A stretch of 64,000 bases of DNA from Pseudomonas sp. SLFW (lineage in GTDB: Bacteria; Pseudomonadota; Gammaproteobacteria; Pseudomonadales; Pseudomonadaceae): the NCBI RefSeq assembly GCF_009905615.1, contig NZ_JAAAKW010000005.1:186001-250000 (forward strand), written 5' to 3'. Position numbers and translations under genes: made by a program. The notes under the pieces are model-generated. The model saw only the letters and a list, made by a program, of their open reading frames with translations. It searched no databases and was not told where the DNA came from. Of this stretch, positions 26,118 to 35,349 are shown one piece after another (within the stretch, counting starts at the first letter, position 1; each line of letters begins with the position of its first letter).

Positions 26118-26747
26118 TCATGCGTCAGCGACGAGAAAGGCAGCTTGGCCGCGCATCACGGCCGGTCGCATGGAAATCGCCTGGAACCAGCGGCTAAAGT
26201 GCGGGTGCGCATCCCAATCGAGGGTGTCGCGCATGAAGTCGGCGATGGTAAACGCTGCGATATCCGCAATAGAAAACGCGTCGCCTGCCATGAAGGGCGA
26301 CGTTTCTACGTACTTTTCCGTCGAGAGCAGTGCCGTGACTGCGCGTTCGTTCAGCGCCTGTATGGCGGGGGAAGGTGACTGCGGACGCAGCGCCCATGCC
26401 GCGTGACTCAGCGCAATCACGTCGGTGACGAAAAAGAAAAACCGTTCAAGCGTCAACGCTCGGGCAAGTGGGTCTTGCTGGGGGATGAGCCGGTTAGGAC
26501 CCGTTTCGGCCGCGTAAAGAACGATCGCATTCGACTGCGACAGCGCAAACGTCTTGCCCTTATCCGGAATGATCAGGGTGGGCACTTTGCCGTGGGGATT
26601 GATCGCCAGGTGTGCGGCTTCCCGGTGCTCCCCTTGCGACAACGCCAGGTGAGTAATTTTGTAGGGTATTCCGGCTTCTTCAAGGGCGATGGCTGCACGG
26701 ATGCAGTTGCCGGTCAACGCGCCATGGAGGTGCAGCGTCTGATTCAT
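26118..26747 (-). CDS. Glutathione S-transferase family protein
   Basis: A 209-residue GST: N-terminal thioredoxin fold (GALTGNCIRAAIALEEAG, INPHGKVPTL with cis-Pro, LSQSNAIVLY) and a C-terminal helical domain with SIADIAAF. The N-terminal Thr/Asn-Cys region provides the catalytic residue, as in beta-class-like bacterial GSTs. It is the third gene of a minus-strand set after two NAD(P)-binding reductases, which points to electrophile detoxification. Confidence 0.83.
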   Translation of the reverse strand: MNQTLHLHGALTGNCIRAAIALEEAGIPYKITHLALSQGEHREAAHLAINPHGKVPTLIIPDKGKTFALSQSNAIVLYAAETGPNRLIPQQDPLARALTLERFFFFVTDVIALSHAAWALRPQSPSPAIQALNERAVTALLSTEKYVETSPFMAGDAFSIADIAAFTIADFMRDTLDWDAHPHFSRWFQAISMRPAVMRGQAAFLVADA

Positions 26748-26851
26748 ACGTGCCTCAACGCTAAGTGTGTGAGCCGTCTATGGAAAGGAAACGACCGATC
26801 AGCAAGGCCAGGCCGTTGCGCACCGGTCGTCTCCAGGGAGCATATCCTGCT

Positions 26852-27748
26852 TCAGACGCCGCGAATCAACGCCTCTCTCAAATCAGGTCCGGTGGGTGCC
26901 CAGCCAAGCAGTTTTCTGGCGTTCGTGGCGCGCACACGCGCGTTGGTCGCCAGTGCCACGCGAGCGAAGGGGCCGAGCGCTTCTACCGCTTCGTCATAGG
27001 GCCAACTGCGTGTTTCGCCTTTGAACCCAAGAGCGGCGTGGACAGCTTCGGCGATCTGCTGAAAGGTCGATTCGCCGTTTTCCGCGAAAAAGAAGGCGCC
27101 TGACGGGGCGTTGTCGAGGGCCTGCACGTACAGGTCGGCCAGGTCGCTGATGTAGACGTTGGACCAGACAGTCGCCCCTTTGCCGATGAACACCCCGGCA
27201 CCCACGGCCTGTGACTGCTTGACCAGCTTGGGCAATTGGTCGCTGTCCTTGCGCAGCCCCAAGCCTGTGCCGTAGACCATGGACGGGCAGATGACGAAGG
27301 CCCGGATGCCGTCGTGAATGCCGGCCGACCGCACCAGTTGATCGATCCGGACCCTGCCGCCTCTGTGCAGTTGGGGTTCGAAAGGCGTGTCGTCCTGGAA
27401 GATGGCCTCGCTGGCAAATTCGCCCTTGGCGTCATCGCAAACGATGCTGGTGCCGCTGGTGTGGATCAGCGTTTTTCCACTGCCCTTGAGCGAGCTGATG
27501 AGGGTCTGGATGGAGAAGAAGTGATCCGAGTTGGCGGCGTTGATGGTGGCGTCGGATTCGGTGGCGCCTTTGTGCAGGGCACCGGCGTCGTCCAGTGTTC
27601 CGATCAATGCCGAGATGCCCCGTTGTTCGAGTTGTGCGGCCTGTTCAGCGGTGCGCACGAGCCCCAGCACTTCATGGCCTTGTTCGATGAGCTTATGGCT
27701 GATCGAACCGCCCAGATACCCGGTAGCGCCAGTGACGAAAACTTTCAT
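26852..27748 (-). CDS. NAD-dependent epimerase/dehydratase family protein (extended SDR)
   Basis: A 298-residue extended SDR with the N-terminal GATGYLGG nucleotide motif (residues 7-14). A Ser/Thr-rich strand (LIHTSGTSIV) stands at the catalytic Ser position. The usual YxxxK is not obvious, as in many atypical SDRs. The substrate is unknown. It follows the PRISE-like gene by 11 bp and precedes the GST gene, so the three are probably one transcript. Confidence 0.8.
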   Translation of the reverse strand: MKVFVTGATGYLGGSISHKLIEQGHEVLGLVRTAEQAAQLEQRGISALIGTLDDAGALHKGATESDATINAANSDHFFSIQTLISSLKGSGKTLIHTSGTSIVCDDAKGEFASEAIFQDDTPFEPQLHRGGRVRIDQLVRSAGIHDGIRAFVICPSMVYGTGLGLRKDSDQLPKLVKQSQAVGAGVFIGKGATVWSNVYISDLADLYVQALDNAPSGAFFFAENGESTFQQIAEAVHAALGFKGETRSWPYDEAVEALGPFARVALATNARVRATNARKLLGWAPTGPDLREALIRGV

Positions 27749-27759
27749 GGTGATCTTCC

Positions 27760-28812
27760 TCAGGGAATGTATTTCTGCTGACGCAGGCTAAAAATCGTGT
27801 CGATCAAAGACGCTTCAGGGCTTTTCATCGGGAGCGTGAAGCCGGCGCGGCGTATCTTGCCCATGTCTGAAAGCATGTCCTGCTTGATGCTGAAGACGAA
27901 GTCGCCGAACCCCCAATTGACCAGTTGCTGATACGGCACGGGTTTCAAATCGTGCTGATCCACCAGGCGCTGCCACGCTTCGGCCTTGTCAGGCATGTGT
28001 TGCGACAGCGAAACCGGTTGTGGCTCGGCCAGCTCAAGCTCAAACGCGTCGGCCACTTTTTGCCACAGGCGATTCCAGCGAAAAGGTTCGCCCACCAGAT
28101 TGAACGCCTCGTTGCGCGCGTTGCGATCCGCCGCTGCCCATAGGCTCGCGCGAGCCAGCCAGTCGGCGTCTGTGACCTGGGCCAATACACCGCTGTAGGT
28201 TTCCAGCGCGCCGGGGAACCGCAATGGCACCCCAGCCTGTTTGCTCAGTGCGGCATAAACGGCGATGACCATGGCGATGTTCATGATGTTGCCAGCGATG
28301 TCTCCGATCACCGGGTCTGGCCGCAGGATCGACCATTCAAGCTCGCCCGCGCTGGCCCGTGCTCGCAGCAGGTCTTCCTGCGCGAAATAAAAGTTGGCGG
28401 CCAGGTGGCGGGGAGCATCTTCATAAAAAGGCGTGGAGATCGGGCCGCCCAAATGCGGGCCGTAGACTTTTGCGCCCTGGAACAAAACCACGCGCTCAAG
28501 ATTCGCCCCGGCCTGTTTGAGCCCGTCCAGCACGTTGGCCAGCATCGCGGTGTTGACGGTCGATTCGACCTGGGCATTCTGGTGGGGCACCAGTGCGGCA
28601 TAGAACACATGGGTCGTGTCTTTAGCCTGCTTGAGCGCTTCTGCGGTGGTTTCAGCGTCCGTGATGTCGCAATGCACAATTTCGACGTCAGGTACCAGGG
28701 CGCGACGGGTCGCGCGGACGTTCCAACGGGGATTGCGCAAAAGCTCCCGGGTCACGGCATTGCCGATGATTCCGCTGGCGCCTACGACCAGCGCCGTTTT
28801 TGTCTCTGTCAT
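27760..28812 (-). CDS. PRISE-like SDR (progesterone 5-beta-reductase/iridoid synthase-like family)
   Basis: A 350-residue protein starting with a GASGIIG nucleotide-binding motif and TRR after the second strand, which favours NADPH. The TTHVFYAALV and ILRPDPVIG segments resemble the PRISE family, whose members reduce activated C=C bonds in enones. The start at 28812 was preferred over a 65-residue extension that lacks a domain. It is the first gene of the set and is divergent from a LysR gene across 224 bp. Confidence 0.75.
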   Translation of the reverse strand: MTETKTALVVGASGIIGNAVTRELLRNPRWNVRATRRALVPDVEIVHCDITDAETTAEALKQAKDTTHVFYAALVPHQNAQVESTVNTAMLANVLDGLKQAGANLERVVLFQGAKVYGPHLGGPISTPFYEDAPRHLAANFYFAQEDLLRARASAGELEWSILRPDPVIGDIAGNIMNIAMVIAVYAALSKQAGVPLRFPGALETYSGVLAQVTDADWLARASLWAAADRNARNEAFNLVGEPFRWNRLWQKVADAFELELAEPQPVSLSQHMPDKAEAWQRLVDQHDLKPVPYQQLVNWGFGDFVFSIKQDMLSDMGKIRRAGFTLPMKSPEASLIDTIFSLRQQKYIP

Positions 28813-29023
28813 GTGTTCGCCTGTCCTGCGAGAGCCTGCTCTCGCGATTGAGTGTTGCCGCTGGACACGGCAGCGAGAAGGGAAGGGGCGCGGGTGCTTG
28901 AGGTGGGGAAGTGGCGGCGCAGCCTGGGTGCGTGACGCAGCCAACCCACATGAGCATTTGCGCTGCAGCGGATGCTGAGGTATTTGTGGCATGTCCACTA
29001 TCCCCAAAAACTTAACAACAGAT

Positions 29024-29038
29024 ATTTGCCAGACAAAT
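29024..29038. promoter_or_regulatory. Palindrome overlapping the LysR start codon
   Basis: ATTTG-CCAGA-CAAAT, a 15-bp dyad, ends inside the LysR ATG. It could be an autoregulatory LysR site. No Shine-Dalgarno is visible before this start. Confidence 0.4.
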
Positions 29039-29924
29039 GAGTGATCGCTTTCAGGAACTGGTCGTTTTCACCCGCGCTGCGGACCTTGGCAGCTTCTCGG
29101 CGGCAGCTCGCGAGTTGGGGCTGTCTCAACCGTCGGTCTCCCGAATCATCTCGGAGCTGGAGACCCGTCTCGATACCCGGCTTCTGACCCGAAGCACGCG
29201 ACGCATCGTCCCGACGGATGCGGGGGTTGTTTACCTGCAGAAGGCGCGTCAATTACTGCATGACCTGGATGACGCCGAGGCGTCGGCGAAAGGGCAGGAC
29301 AGCTTGCACGGAAGGCTGCGCGTGGCGTTGCCGGCGATCCTGGCGGTGAGACACGTCATCCCCGAGCTGCCCGCGTTCGTCGCCCGGCATCCCAATCTGG
29401 ACATCGAGTTGCTGACGTCGGACGACATGCACGATCTGATCGCCGAAGCGGCCGACTTGGCGGTAAGGTTCGGCCCTCTGGAAGACTCGAATTTCGGCGC
29501 GAAGAAGCTGGCCGTTGAAAACCGCCTGCTGGTGGCGTCGCCCGTCTACCTCTCACGCTTCGGCACCCCTGAACATCCGCAGGATCTGCTCAACCACACG
29601 TGCGTGGCAGGGCCGGGTGGTTCAGCGAGCAAGCGCTGGTCGTTCACCGCCAATGGCCAGGCATTTGCCGTTCCTGTCCGCTCCAGAATCCGGGTGACGT
29701 CCTCGGAAGCGACCCTGGCCAGCGGGGTCGCAGGATTAGGCATCATCATCGCATCGGAATGGATGTGCCGCGCCTCTCTCGCGGACGGCTCACTCGTCCG
29801 GCTTCTTCCGGGATACAGCCTCGACGCGGTGGACGTCCACGCGGTCTTTCCGAAAGGCCGCGTGCCGTCCAGCAAGGTGCGGATGTTTACCGAATTTCTG
29901 ATCGAGGTGCTGGCGAAGGCCTGA
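29037..29924 (+). CDS. LysR family transcriptional regulator
   Basis: A 295-residue LTTR with helix-turn-helix LGLSQPSVSRIISELE and the effector domain of the AaeR/DmlR-like group. It is divergent from the PRISE-SDR-GST set, which it probably controls. A TetR gene follows 88 bp downstream on the same strand. Confidence 0.87.
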   Translation: MSDRFQELVVFTRAADLGSFSAAARELGLSQPSVSRIISELETRLDTRLLTRSTRRIVPTDAGVVYLQKARQLLHDLDDAEASAKGQDSLHGRLRVALPAILAVRHVIPELPAFVARHPNLDIELLTSDDMHDLIAEAADLAVRFGPLEDSNFGAKKLAVENRLLVASPVYLSRFGTPEHPQDLLNHTCVAGPGGSASKRWSFTANGQAFAVPVRSRIRVTSSEATLASGVAGLGIIIASEWMCRASLADGSLVRLLPGYSLDAVDVHAVFPKGRVPSSKVRMFTEFLIEVLAKA

Positions 29925-30012
29925 GTTCTGTGGTCATTGAACAACACTTGGATGTCTTCTAGAATCCAAACACCGATGTTAGAGGTCCCCTGCACGTGCG
30001 AGATTTCAAACG

Positions 30013-30582
30013 ATGAGAAAGTCCAGGCAAGAGGCTGCGCAAACCCGACAACGGATCGTTGAGGCTGCTTCTTGGGAGTTCCGCTGCAAAGGAATCGGTG
30101 ATACCGGTCTCGCAGACATCATGGCCGCCGCGGGGTTGACCCATGGCGGTTTCTACAAGCACTTCGACTCCAAGGACCAAGTGGTCGAAGAATCCCTCAC
30201 CCTGGCGATCGACGGGGTGGTTGGCACCGTGGAAGCCACGTTGTCGGCGCATTCGGGCAAGAAGGCGATGAACACCGTCGTTGCGGATTACCTGTCGGTC
30301 GAGCACCGCGACGATCCTTCCGGAGGTTGCCCGTTCGTGGGGCTTGGCATCGAGCTGTCCAGAAGCAGCGACAGCGTACGTGACGTCGCGACCGCCGGTT
30401 TCAAGAAGCTCATTGACACCCTCGCCAGCAGCTATGCGGAGATGACGTCGGCGGCGGCCAAAAAGGAAGCGATGGTGACGCTGTCGACGATCATTGGCGC
30501 GGCCACGCTGGCGCGGATCGTCAACGACGAAGCCTTGTCCACAACCCTGTTGCAGCAGGCGCGGCTAAGCCTGACCCAGTGA
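30013..30582 (+). CDS. TetR/AcrR family transcriptional regulator
   Basis: A 189-residue repressor with a TetR N-terminal domain (TRQRIVEAASWEF, then a helix-turn-helix ending GGFYKHFDSKDQVV) and a helical ligand domain with a Cys in SGGCPFVGLG. That Cys-containing segment is typical of TetR regulators answering electrophiles or aromatic compounds. Its targets are unclear: it is tandem with the LysR gene and convergent with the RND outer membrane gene. Confidence 0.85.
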   Translation: MRKSRQEAAQTRQRIVEAASWEFRCKGIGDTGLADIMAAAGLTHGGFYKHFDSKDQVVEESLTLAIDGVVGTVEATLSAHSGKKAMNTVVADYLSVEHRDDPSGGCPFVGLGIELSRSSDSVRDVATAGFKKLIDTLASSYAEMTSAAAKKEAMVTLSTIIGAATLARIVNDEALSTTLLQQARLSLTQ

Positions 30583-30603
30583 TCCCGGTGTCAACTCCGC
30601 GCC

Positions 30604-30630
30604 CCCCCCGCGACATCCCATCGCGGGGGG
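30604..30630. terminator. GC-rich hairpin between TetR and RND operon ends
   Basis: CCCCCCGCGA and TCGCGGGGGG form a 10-bp perfect stem around a 7-base loop between two convergent stop codons. There is no T-tract, but the position fits a shared terminator. Confidence 0.5.
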
Positions 30631-30648
30631 CTGCACGGGCACTGTGCG

Positions 30649-32205
30649 TTATTTTCCAGCCAGCGCTGCTGATCCCTCCTTGCCGTGACTGGCGACCTCC
30701 GCGCCTTCATCCCATCCGCCCCCCAATGACCTGAAGACGCTCACGGCCGCACGGGCTGAATTCGCACGCGTGCCGTCGAGGTCATCACGGGCGGTCAGCA
30801 ATTGCCGGTCGGAATCAAGCACATCCGTCAGGGTGATAGAACCCGCTTTATAGGCGTTCTCCGAGAGATTTCGGGCCCGCTGGAGTGACGCGACCTCATC
30901 CTCAAGCACCTGCTGCCGGACACTGGACTGTGTCAGCGCTGTGATTGCGTTCTCCACATCCTCTGACGCCCGCAATGCGGCCTGACGGTACAGGGCGAGT
31001 GCCTCGGCATTTTCGCCCTTGGCTTGCGCCACCTCAGCGTCCACCTTGCCGAAATCGAAGAGCCGCCAGCGCAGGGCGGCTACGCCGATCGGCTGGAAGG
31101 TCCGTGAGTTGAACAGGTGGCTGGCGTGGGTGTTGTCGAACCCCAGTACCGCTGACAGCGACAGTTTGGGATAGTAATCGGCCACGGCGGCGCCGATCCG
31201 TTCATTGGCGGCCGCCAGACGCCGTTCGGCAGCGATGATGTCTGGACGCCTTCTCAAGACGTCAACCGGGCGTGCGCTGTCGCTGATCGACGGAATGCCC
31301 GGAATATCGAATGGGACCGCCAATTCCTGTGCGTAGGTGCCCGGCTGGACGCCCAACAGCACGTCCAGTCGGTTCAGTTGCGCTTCAAGGGCGGTCCGCA
31401 GCGTAGGCACTGTGGCCATCGCCTGTTGCAACAGGGCTTCGGCTTGCGCCACCTCGCGGTCTTGCGAGGCACCGGCCTGCACGCGGGCCTTCACCAGGTT
31501 GAGCAACTGTTGATCGGTGTCGATCTGGTTTTGCGCCACGCTCAGTCGAGCCTGATAGCCTCTGATTTGCAGGTAGGCGTCGGCGACGTCGGCGGCCACG
31601 GTGATGCGGGTTCCCAGTTGGTCGGCCTCGACGGCCGCCGCTTCGGCACGCGCGGCGGCGGCCTTGCGGCGCAGACCTCCCGCCAGGTCCAGCTCCCAAC
31701 TGGCAGCCGGGCCGACATTGAATTCCCGCTGATGGCGGTCATACCTAGGGGAGCCGCGTGCCAAGCGGCCGTCGGAGCTGTCCAGGCTCTGGTGTTGCAC
31801 CGTCGCACTGGCATCGAAGTCCGCCGTCGGCAGCAGGTCCGCCCCGGCTCCGGCGGCGGCCGCTCTGGCCTGATCCACCCGAGCAAAGGCGGCGACGATG
31901 TCCAGGTTCTGCGCCAGGGCGCGTTCGAGCAACCGTGACAAGACCGGGTCGTTGAACCCCGTCCACCAACTGTCCAGCCGTGGCGCCGTTGCCGCGTTTT
32001 TCACCTGCGGCAATGCAGTGTGAAACGGGGCCAACTCAACGTTGGGCTGTTTGTAATCCGGCCCTACCGAGCAGGCGGACAGGGCCAGACTCAGCGACAG
32101 GCCGGTGCTCAGTGCCATGAAAGCCTGACGTAGCCGGAAGGGCGCTGGCATGTCGAAAGTTTGGGCGCCGACAGTGGCGTTCTGTTGAACACGGACGACA
32201 TTCAT
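30649..32205 (-). CDS. RND efflux outer membrane lipoprotein (OprM/NodT family)
   Basis: A 518-residue outer membrane channel. A signal region ends in the lipobox LALSAC, so the mature protein is probably lipidated, followed by VGPDYKQP, the hallmark of OprM-type factors. Two TolC-like repeats follow (with IAAERRLAAANERIG and YYPKLSLSA). The start overlaps the RND gene stop as ATGA; a Met 18 codons further in is also possible. It forms the exit duct of the tripartite pump. Confidence 0.92.
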   Translation of the reverse strand: MNVVRVQQNATVGAQTFDMPAPFRLRQAFMALSTGLSLSLALSACSVGPDYKQPNVELAPFHTALPQVKNAATAPRLDSWWTGFNDPVLSRLLERALAQNLDIVAAFARVDQARAAAAGAGADLLPTADFDASATVQHQSLDSSDGRLARGSPRYDRHQREFNVGPAASWELDLAGGLRRKAAAARAEAAAVEADQLGTRITVAADVADAYLQIRGYQARLSVAQNQIDTDQQLLNLVKARVQAGASQDREVAQAEALLQQAMATVPTLRTALEAQLNRLDVLLGVQPGTYAQELAVPFDIPGIPSISDSARPVDVLRRRPDIIAAERRLAAANERIGAAVADYYPKLSLSAVLGFDNTHASHLFNSRTFQPIGVAALRWRLFDFGKVDAEVAQAKGENAEALALYRQAALRASEDVENAITALTQSSVRQQVLEDEVASLQRARNLSENAYKAGSITLTDVLDSDRQLLTARDDLDGTRANSARAAVSVFRSLGGGWDEGAEVASHGKEGSAALAGK

Positions 32206-35200
32206 TTAACGAGCTCCTTGCGGCCCAGCTTGCGGATCAGGATGTAAAACGCGGGCGTGAACAGCAGGCCGAACCCGGTCACGCCGAGCATGCCGAACAA
32301 TACCGCTGTGCCCAGCGATTGCCGCATCTCTGCACCGGCGCCTGTTGCAATGGCCAACGGCACCACGCCGAGAATGAACGCAAATGACGTCATCAAGATC
32401 GGTCTGAGGCGCGTTCGAGCCGCGTGCACCGCCGCTTCGGTCGGGGAGAAGCCGTCGTCTTCTTTCTGTCGGGCGAATTCGACGATCAGGATCGCATTCT
32501 TCGCCGCCAGCCCCACCAGCACCACGAAGCCGATTTCCGCCAGGATGTCGATGGGCATGCCCCGCGCCATCAGGCCAGTGACGGACGCCAGGATGCACAT
32601 CGGCACGATCAGGACGATCGCCAGCGGCAAGCGCCAGCTTTCGTACTGGGCAACGAGAACGAGGAACACGAACAATGCGGCTGCGCCGAAGACCAGCAGC
32701 GTCGGGGTGCCGTGCTGTTGTTGCTGGAAGGCGAGATCGGTCCATTCGAACTCGATGCCTTTCGGAAGCGTTTGATGGGCCAGCTCTTCCATGCGTTGCA
32801 GGGCCGTACCGGACGCTACGCCTGGCGCTGCGCCGCCCAGAATCTCGGCTGCCGGGAACAGGTTGTAGCGGGGCACGCGGTACGGGATGGTGTCAGTCTT
32901 GAGCTGCGCGACGGTCCCGATGGGCACCATGTCTCCGGCGGCATTTCGTGCCTTGAGACGGGTGATGTCTTCACCGCTCTGACGGAATTTTCCGTCCGCC
33001 TGCGCAATCACCTGATAAGTACGGCCCAGGTAGTTGAAGTCGTTGACGTATTGGGAGCCCAGATAGACTTGCAGCGTCGAGAACACATCCGTGGGCGTCA
33101 GACCCACTTGTTGCGCTTTCAGGCGGTCCAGATCGGTATAGACGGACGGCGAGTTGGCGTTGAACAGCGTAAACACCCCCGCGAACATCGGGTCTTTGTT
33201 GGCCGCCGCGACCAGCGCATTGGACGCTTCGACCAAGGCTTTCGGCCCGAGCCCGGCCCTGTCTTCGATCATCATTTTGAAGCCACCTGAGCTGCCCAAT
33301 CCCTGAACGGGTGGAGGCTGGATCACCAGCACGCGTGCTTCCTTGATCGCCGACAGCTTCTGACGAAGCGCCGCCAGTGCGGTACTGGCCGTGACCCCCT
33401 CGACCTCATGGTTGTACAGCGAAGGCAGCCCGACAAAGATGGTGCCGGCGTTGGAGGCAATGGTGGACGTCGTGGCATCAAGCCCTGCGAAAGGCGCGAC
33501 GTGCTCGATGCCAGGGGTACCGAGGATGATTTCCGTCGCCTCTTTGACGACCTTCTCGGTCCTGCTCAGCGACGAGCCCGGGGGAAGCTGAATGATGGTC
33601 AACAGCAGGCCCTGGTCTTGCTCCGGGATAAATCCGGTCGGTGTCTGGGAGAATTCGACACCCGCGAGTGCGATCAACCCGACGTACACCACCAGAACCA
33701 GCGCGAGTCCCCGGATCAATCGCCGTGTCAGGGTGCCGTATCCCGCAGAAATGCGCTCGAACCCATCGTTGAACACAGCAAAACCACGGTTCACCACGCG
33801 CCGGACAGGCCCGGGATTGGACGTCGCCGTTTCATCATGGGACTTGAACAACACCGCGCAGAGGGCAGGGCTCAACGTCAGCGAGACGAGACAGGAGATG
33901 ACGGTCGAGGCCGCGATGGTGATCGCGAACTGACGGAAAAACAGCCCCGAGATACCGCTGACAAACGCTGCCGGTACAAACACCGCACACAGCGTCAGTG
34001 CGATGGAGAGCAACGCGCCGCCGACTTCGTCCATCGTGCGGTGGGCCGCGTCTTTGGGCGAAAGCCCATCGTGGATGTTCCGTTCGACGTTTTCGACCAC
34101 CACGATGGCGTCGTCCACCACGATCCCCACCGCTAACACGAGTCCGAACAGCGAGAGGTTATTGAGCGAGATACCAAACGGGTAGAGCAGGATGAACGAA
34201 CCCAGCAAGGACACCGGAATGGCGATCACCGGAATGATGGTTGCGCGCCAGTTCTGCAAGAAGATGAAGACGACGCACACCACCAGCAGGATGGCGATGA
34301 AAATCGTGACGATCACTTCATCGACCGATTTGCCGACGAAGTTGGTAGGGTCATAGATGATTTCGTAGTCGACGCCAGGCGGGAAGCTCTTCTTGAGCTC
34401 TTGCATGGTCGACAGCACTTCTCGCTCCACCGTCAGGGAGTTAGCGCTGGGCACCGAGAACATCGCCAGCGACGCCGAGTCAGTGCGGTCCATGAACGCC
34501 GACGAGCCATAGTTCGCTGCGCCGAGTTCGACCCGGCCGATATCACGAATACGCGTCACCCGGCCCTGATCGTCCGACTTGACGATGACATCCGCGAATT
34601 GCTCAGGCGTCGACAACCGCCCCATGGTTTCGACGTTGATCTGGTAGGCGTTTTCATTCGGCACGGGAGGCTGGTTCAGAATGCCCGCCGATACCTGGAG
34701 GTTTTGTGCACGCAGGGCGTTGAACACCTCTTGGGCGTTCAGGTTTCGGGCAGCGACCTTGTCCGGGTCCAGCCAGACGCGCATGGCGTATTGGCGCTCG
34801 CCGTAGAACTGAATATCGCCAACGCCGGGCAACCTCGCCAACACATCCCTGACGTTCAGGGTGATGTAGTTCGAGAGGTAAAGCAGGTCTCGCGACTTGT
34901 CGGGCGAATAGAAATGCACCGCGACCAGAATGGCCGGCGTGGTTTTGCGCACGTGCACGCCTTGGCGCTGAACATCCTCGGGCAGGCGGGTCAGTGCGTC
35001 CTGTACGCGGTTTTGCGTGAGCATCTGCGCGATGTTCAGGTCGGTCCCGATCCGAAACGTCACCGTGAGCGTGAGGTTGCCATCGCCCGTGGACTGGCTG
35101 TTCATGTACAGCATGTTTTCGACGCCGTTGATCTGCTGTTCAAGCGGCGTGGCGACGGTGCGGGCGATGGTTTCGGCGGAAGCGCCGGGGTAAGAGGTCG

Positions 35201-35342
35201 TGATCTGTACGGTGGGCGGGACAATTTCAGGGTACTGCGCGACCGGGAGCACGAACATCACCCCCAAGCCGATCAGCGTCAGGAAAGCGCTGACGACGGT
35301 CGCGAAACGTGGCCGTTCGATAAAGAAATGGGCAATACGCAT
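32202..35342 (-). CDS. RND efflux pump permease (HAE1/AcrB family)
   Basis: A 1046-residue inner-membrane proton antiporter. It starts with the typical MRIAHFFIERPRFA and has the two adjacent proton-relay Asp residues in VDDAIVVVENVER, the GFIPEQDQG loop and the C-terminal helix bundle. Length and motifs match MexF/AcrB-like drug pumps. It trims toxic hydrophobic compounds from the periplasm and membrane. The start at 35342 replaces a longer frame that lacks homology. It lies 7 bp after the adaptor gene. Confidence 0.94.
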   Translation of the reverse strand: MRIAHFFIERPRFATVVSAFLTLIGLGVMFVLPVAQYPEIVPPTVQITTSYPGASAETIARTVATPLEQQINGVENMLYMNSQSTGDGNLTLTVTFRIGTDLNIAQMLTQNRVQDALTRLPEDVQRQGVHVRKTTPAILVAVHFYSPDKSRDLLYLSNYITLNVRDVLARLPGVGDIQFYGERQYAMRVWLDPDKVAARNLNAQEVFNALRAQNLQVSAGILNQPPVPNENAYQINVETMGRLSTPEQFADVIVKSDDQGRVTRIRDIGRVELGAANYGSSAFMDRTDSASLAMFSVPSANSLTVEREVLSTMQELKKSFPPGVDYEIIYDPTNFVGKSVDEVIVTIFIAILLVVCVVFIFLQNWRATIIPVIAIPVSLLGSFILLYPFGISLNNLSLFGLVLAVGIVVDDAIVVVENVERNIHDGLSPKDAAHRTMDEVGGALLSIALTLCAVFVPAAFVSGISGLFFRQFAITIAASTVISCLVSLTLSPALCAVLFKSHDETATSNPGPVRRVVNRGFAVFNDGFERISAGYGTLTRRLIRGLALVLVVYVGLIALAGVEFSQTPTGFIPEQDQGLLLTIIQLPPGSSLSRTEKVVKEATEIILGTPGIEHVAPFAGLDATTSTIASNAGTIFVGLPSLYNHEVEGVTASTALAALRQKLSAIKEARVLVIQPPPVQGLGSSGGFKMMIEDRAGLGPKALVEASNALVAAANKDPMFAGVFTLFNANSPSVYTDLDRLKAQQVGLTPTDVFSTLQVYLGSQYVNDFNYLGRTYQVIAQADGKFRQSGEDITRLKARNAAGDMVPIGTVAQLKTDTIPYRVPRYNLFPAAEILGGAAPGVASGTALQRMEELAHQTLPKGIEFEWTDLAFQQQQHGTPTLLVFGAAALFVFLVLVAQYESWRLPLAIVLIVPMCILASVTGLMARGMPIDILAEIGFVVLVGLAAKNAILIVEFARQKEDDGFSPTEAAVHAARTRLRPILMTSFAFILGVVPLAIATGAGAEMRQSLGTAVLFGMLGVTGFGLLFTPAFYILIRKLGRKELVK

Positions 35343-35349
35343 GGTGGGC

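Noticed and set aside
26852..27748. The two similar epimerase-like genes (26852 and 59056) as a recent duplication
   Set aside because: They share fold and length, but the residues differ widely by eye and the neighbours differ, so a recent duplication is not supported.
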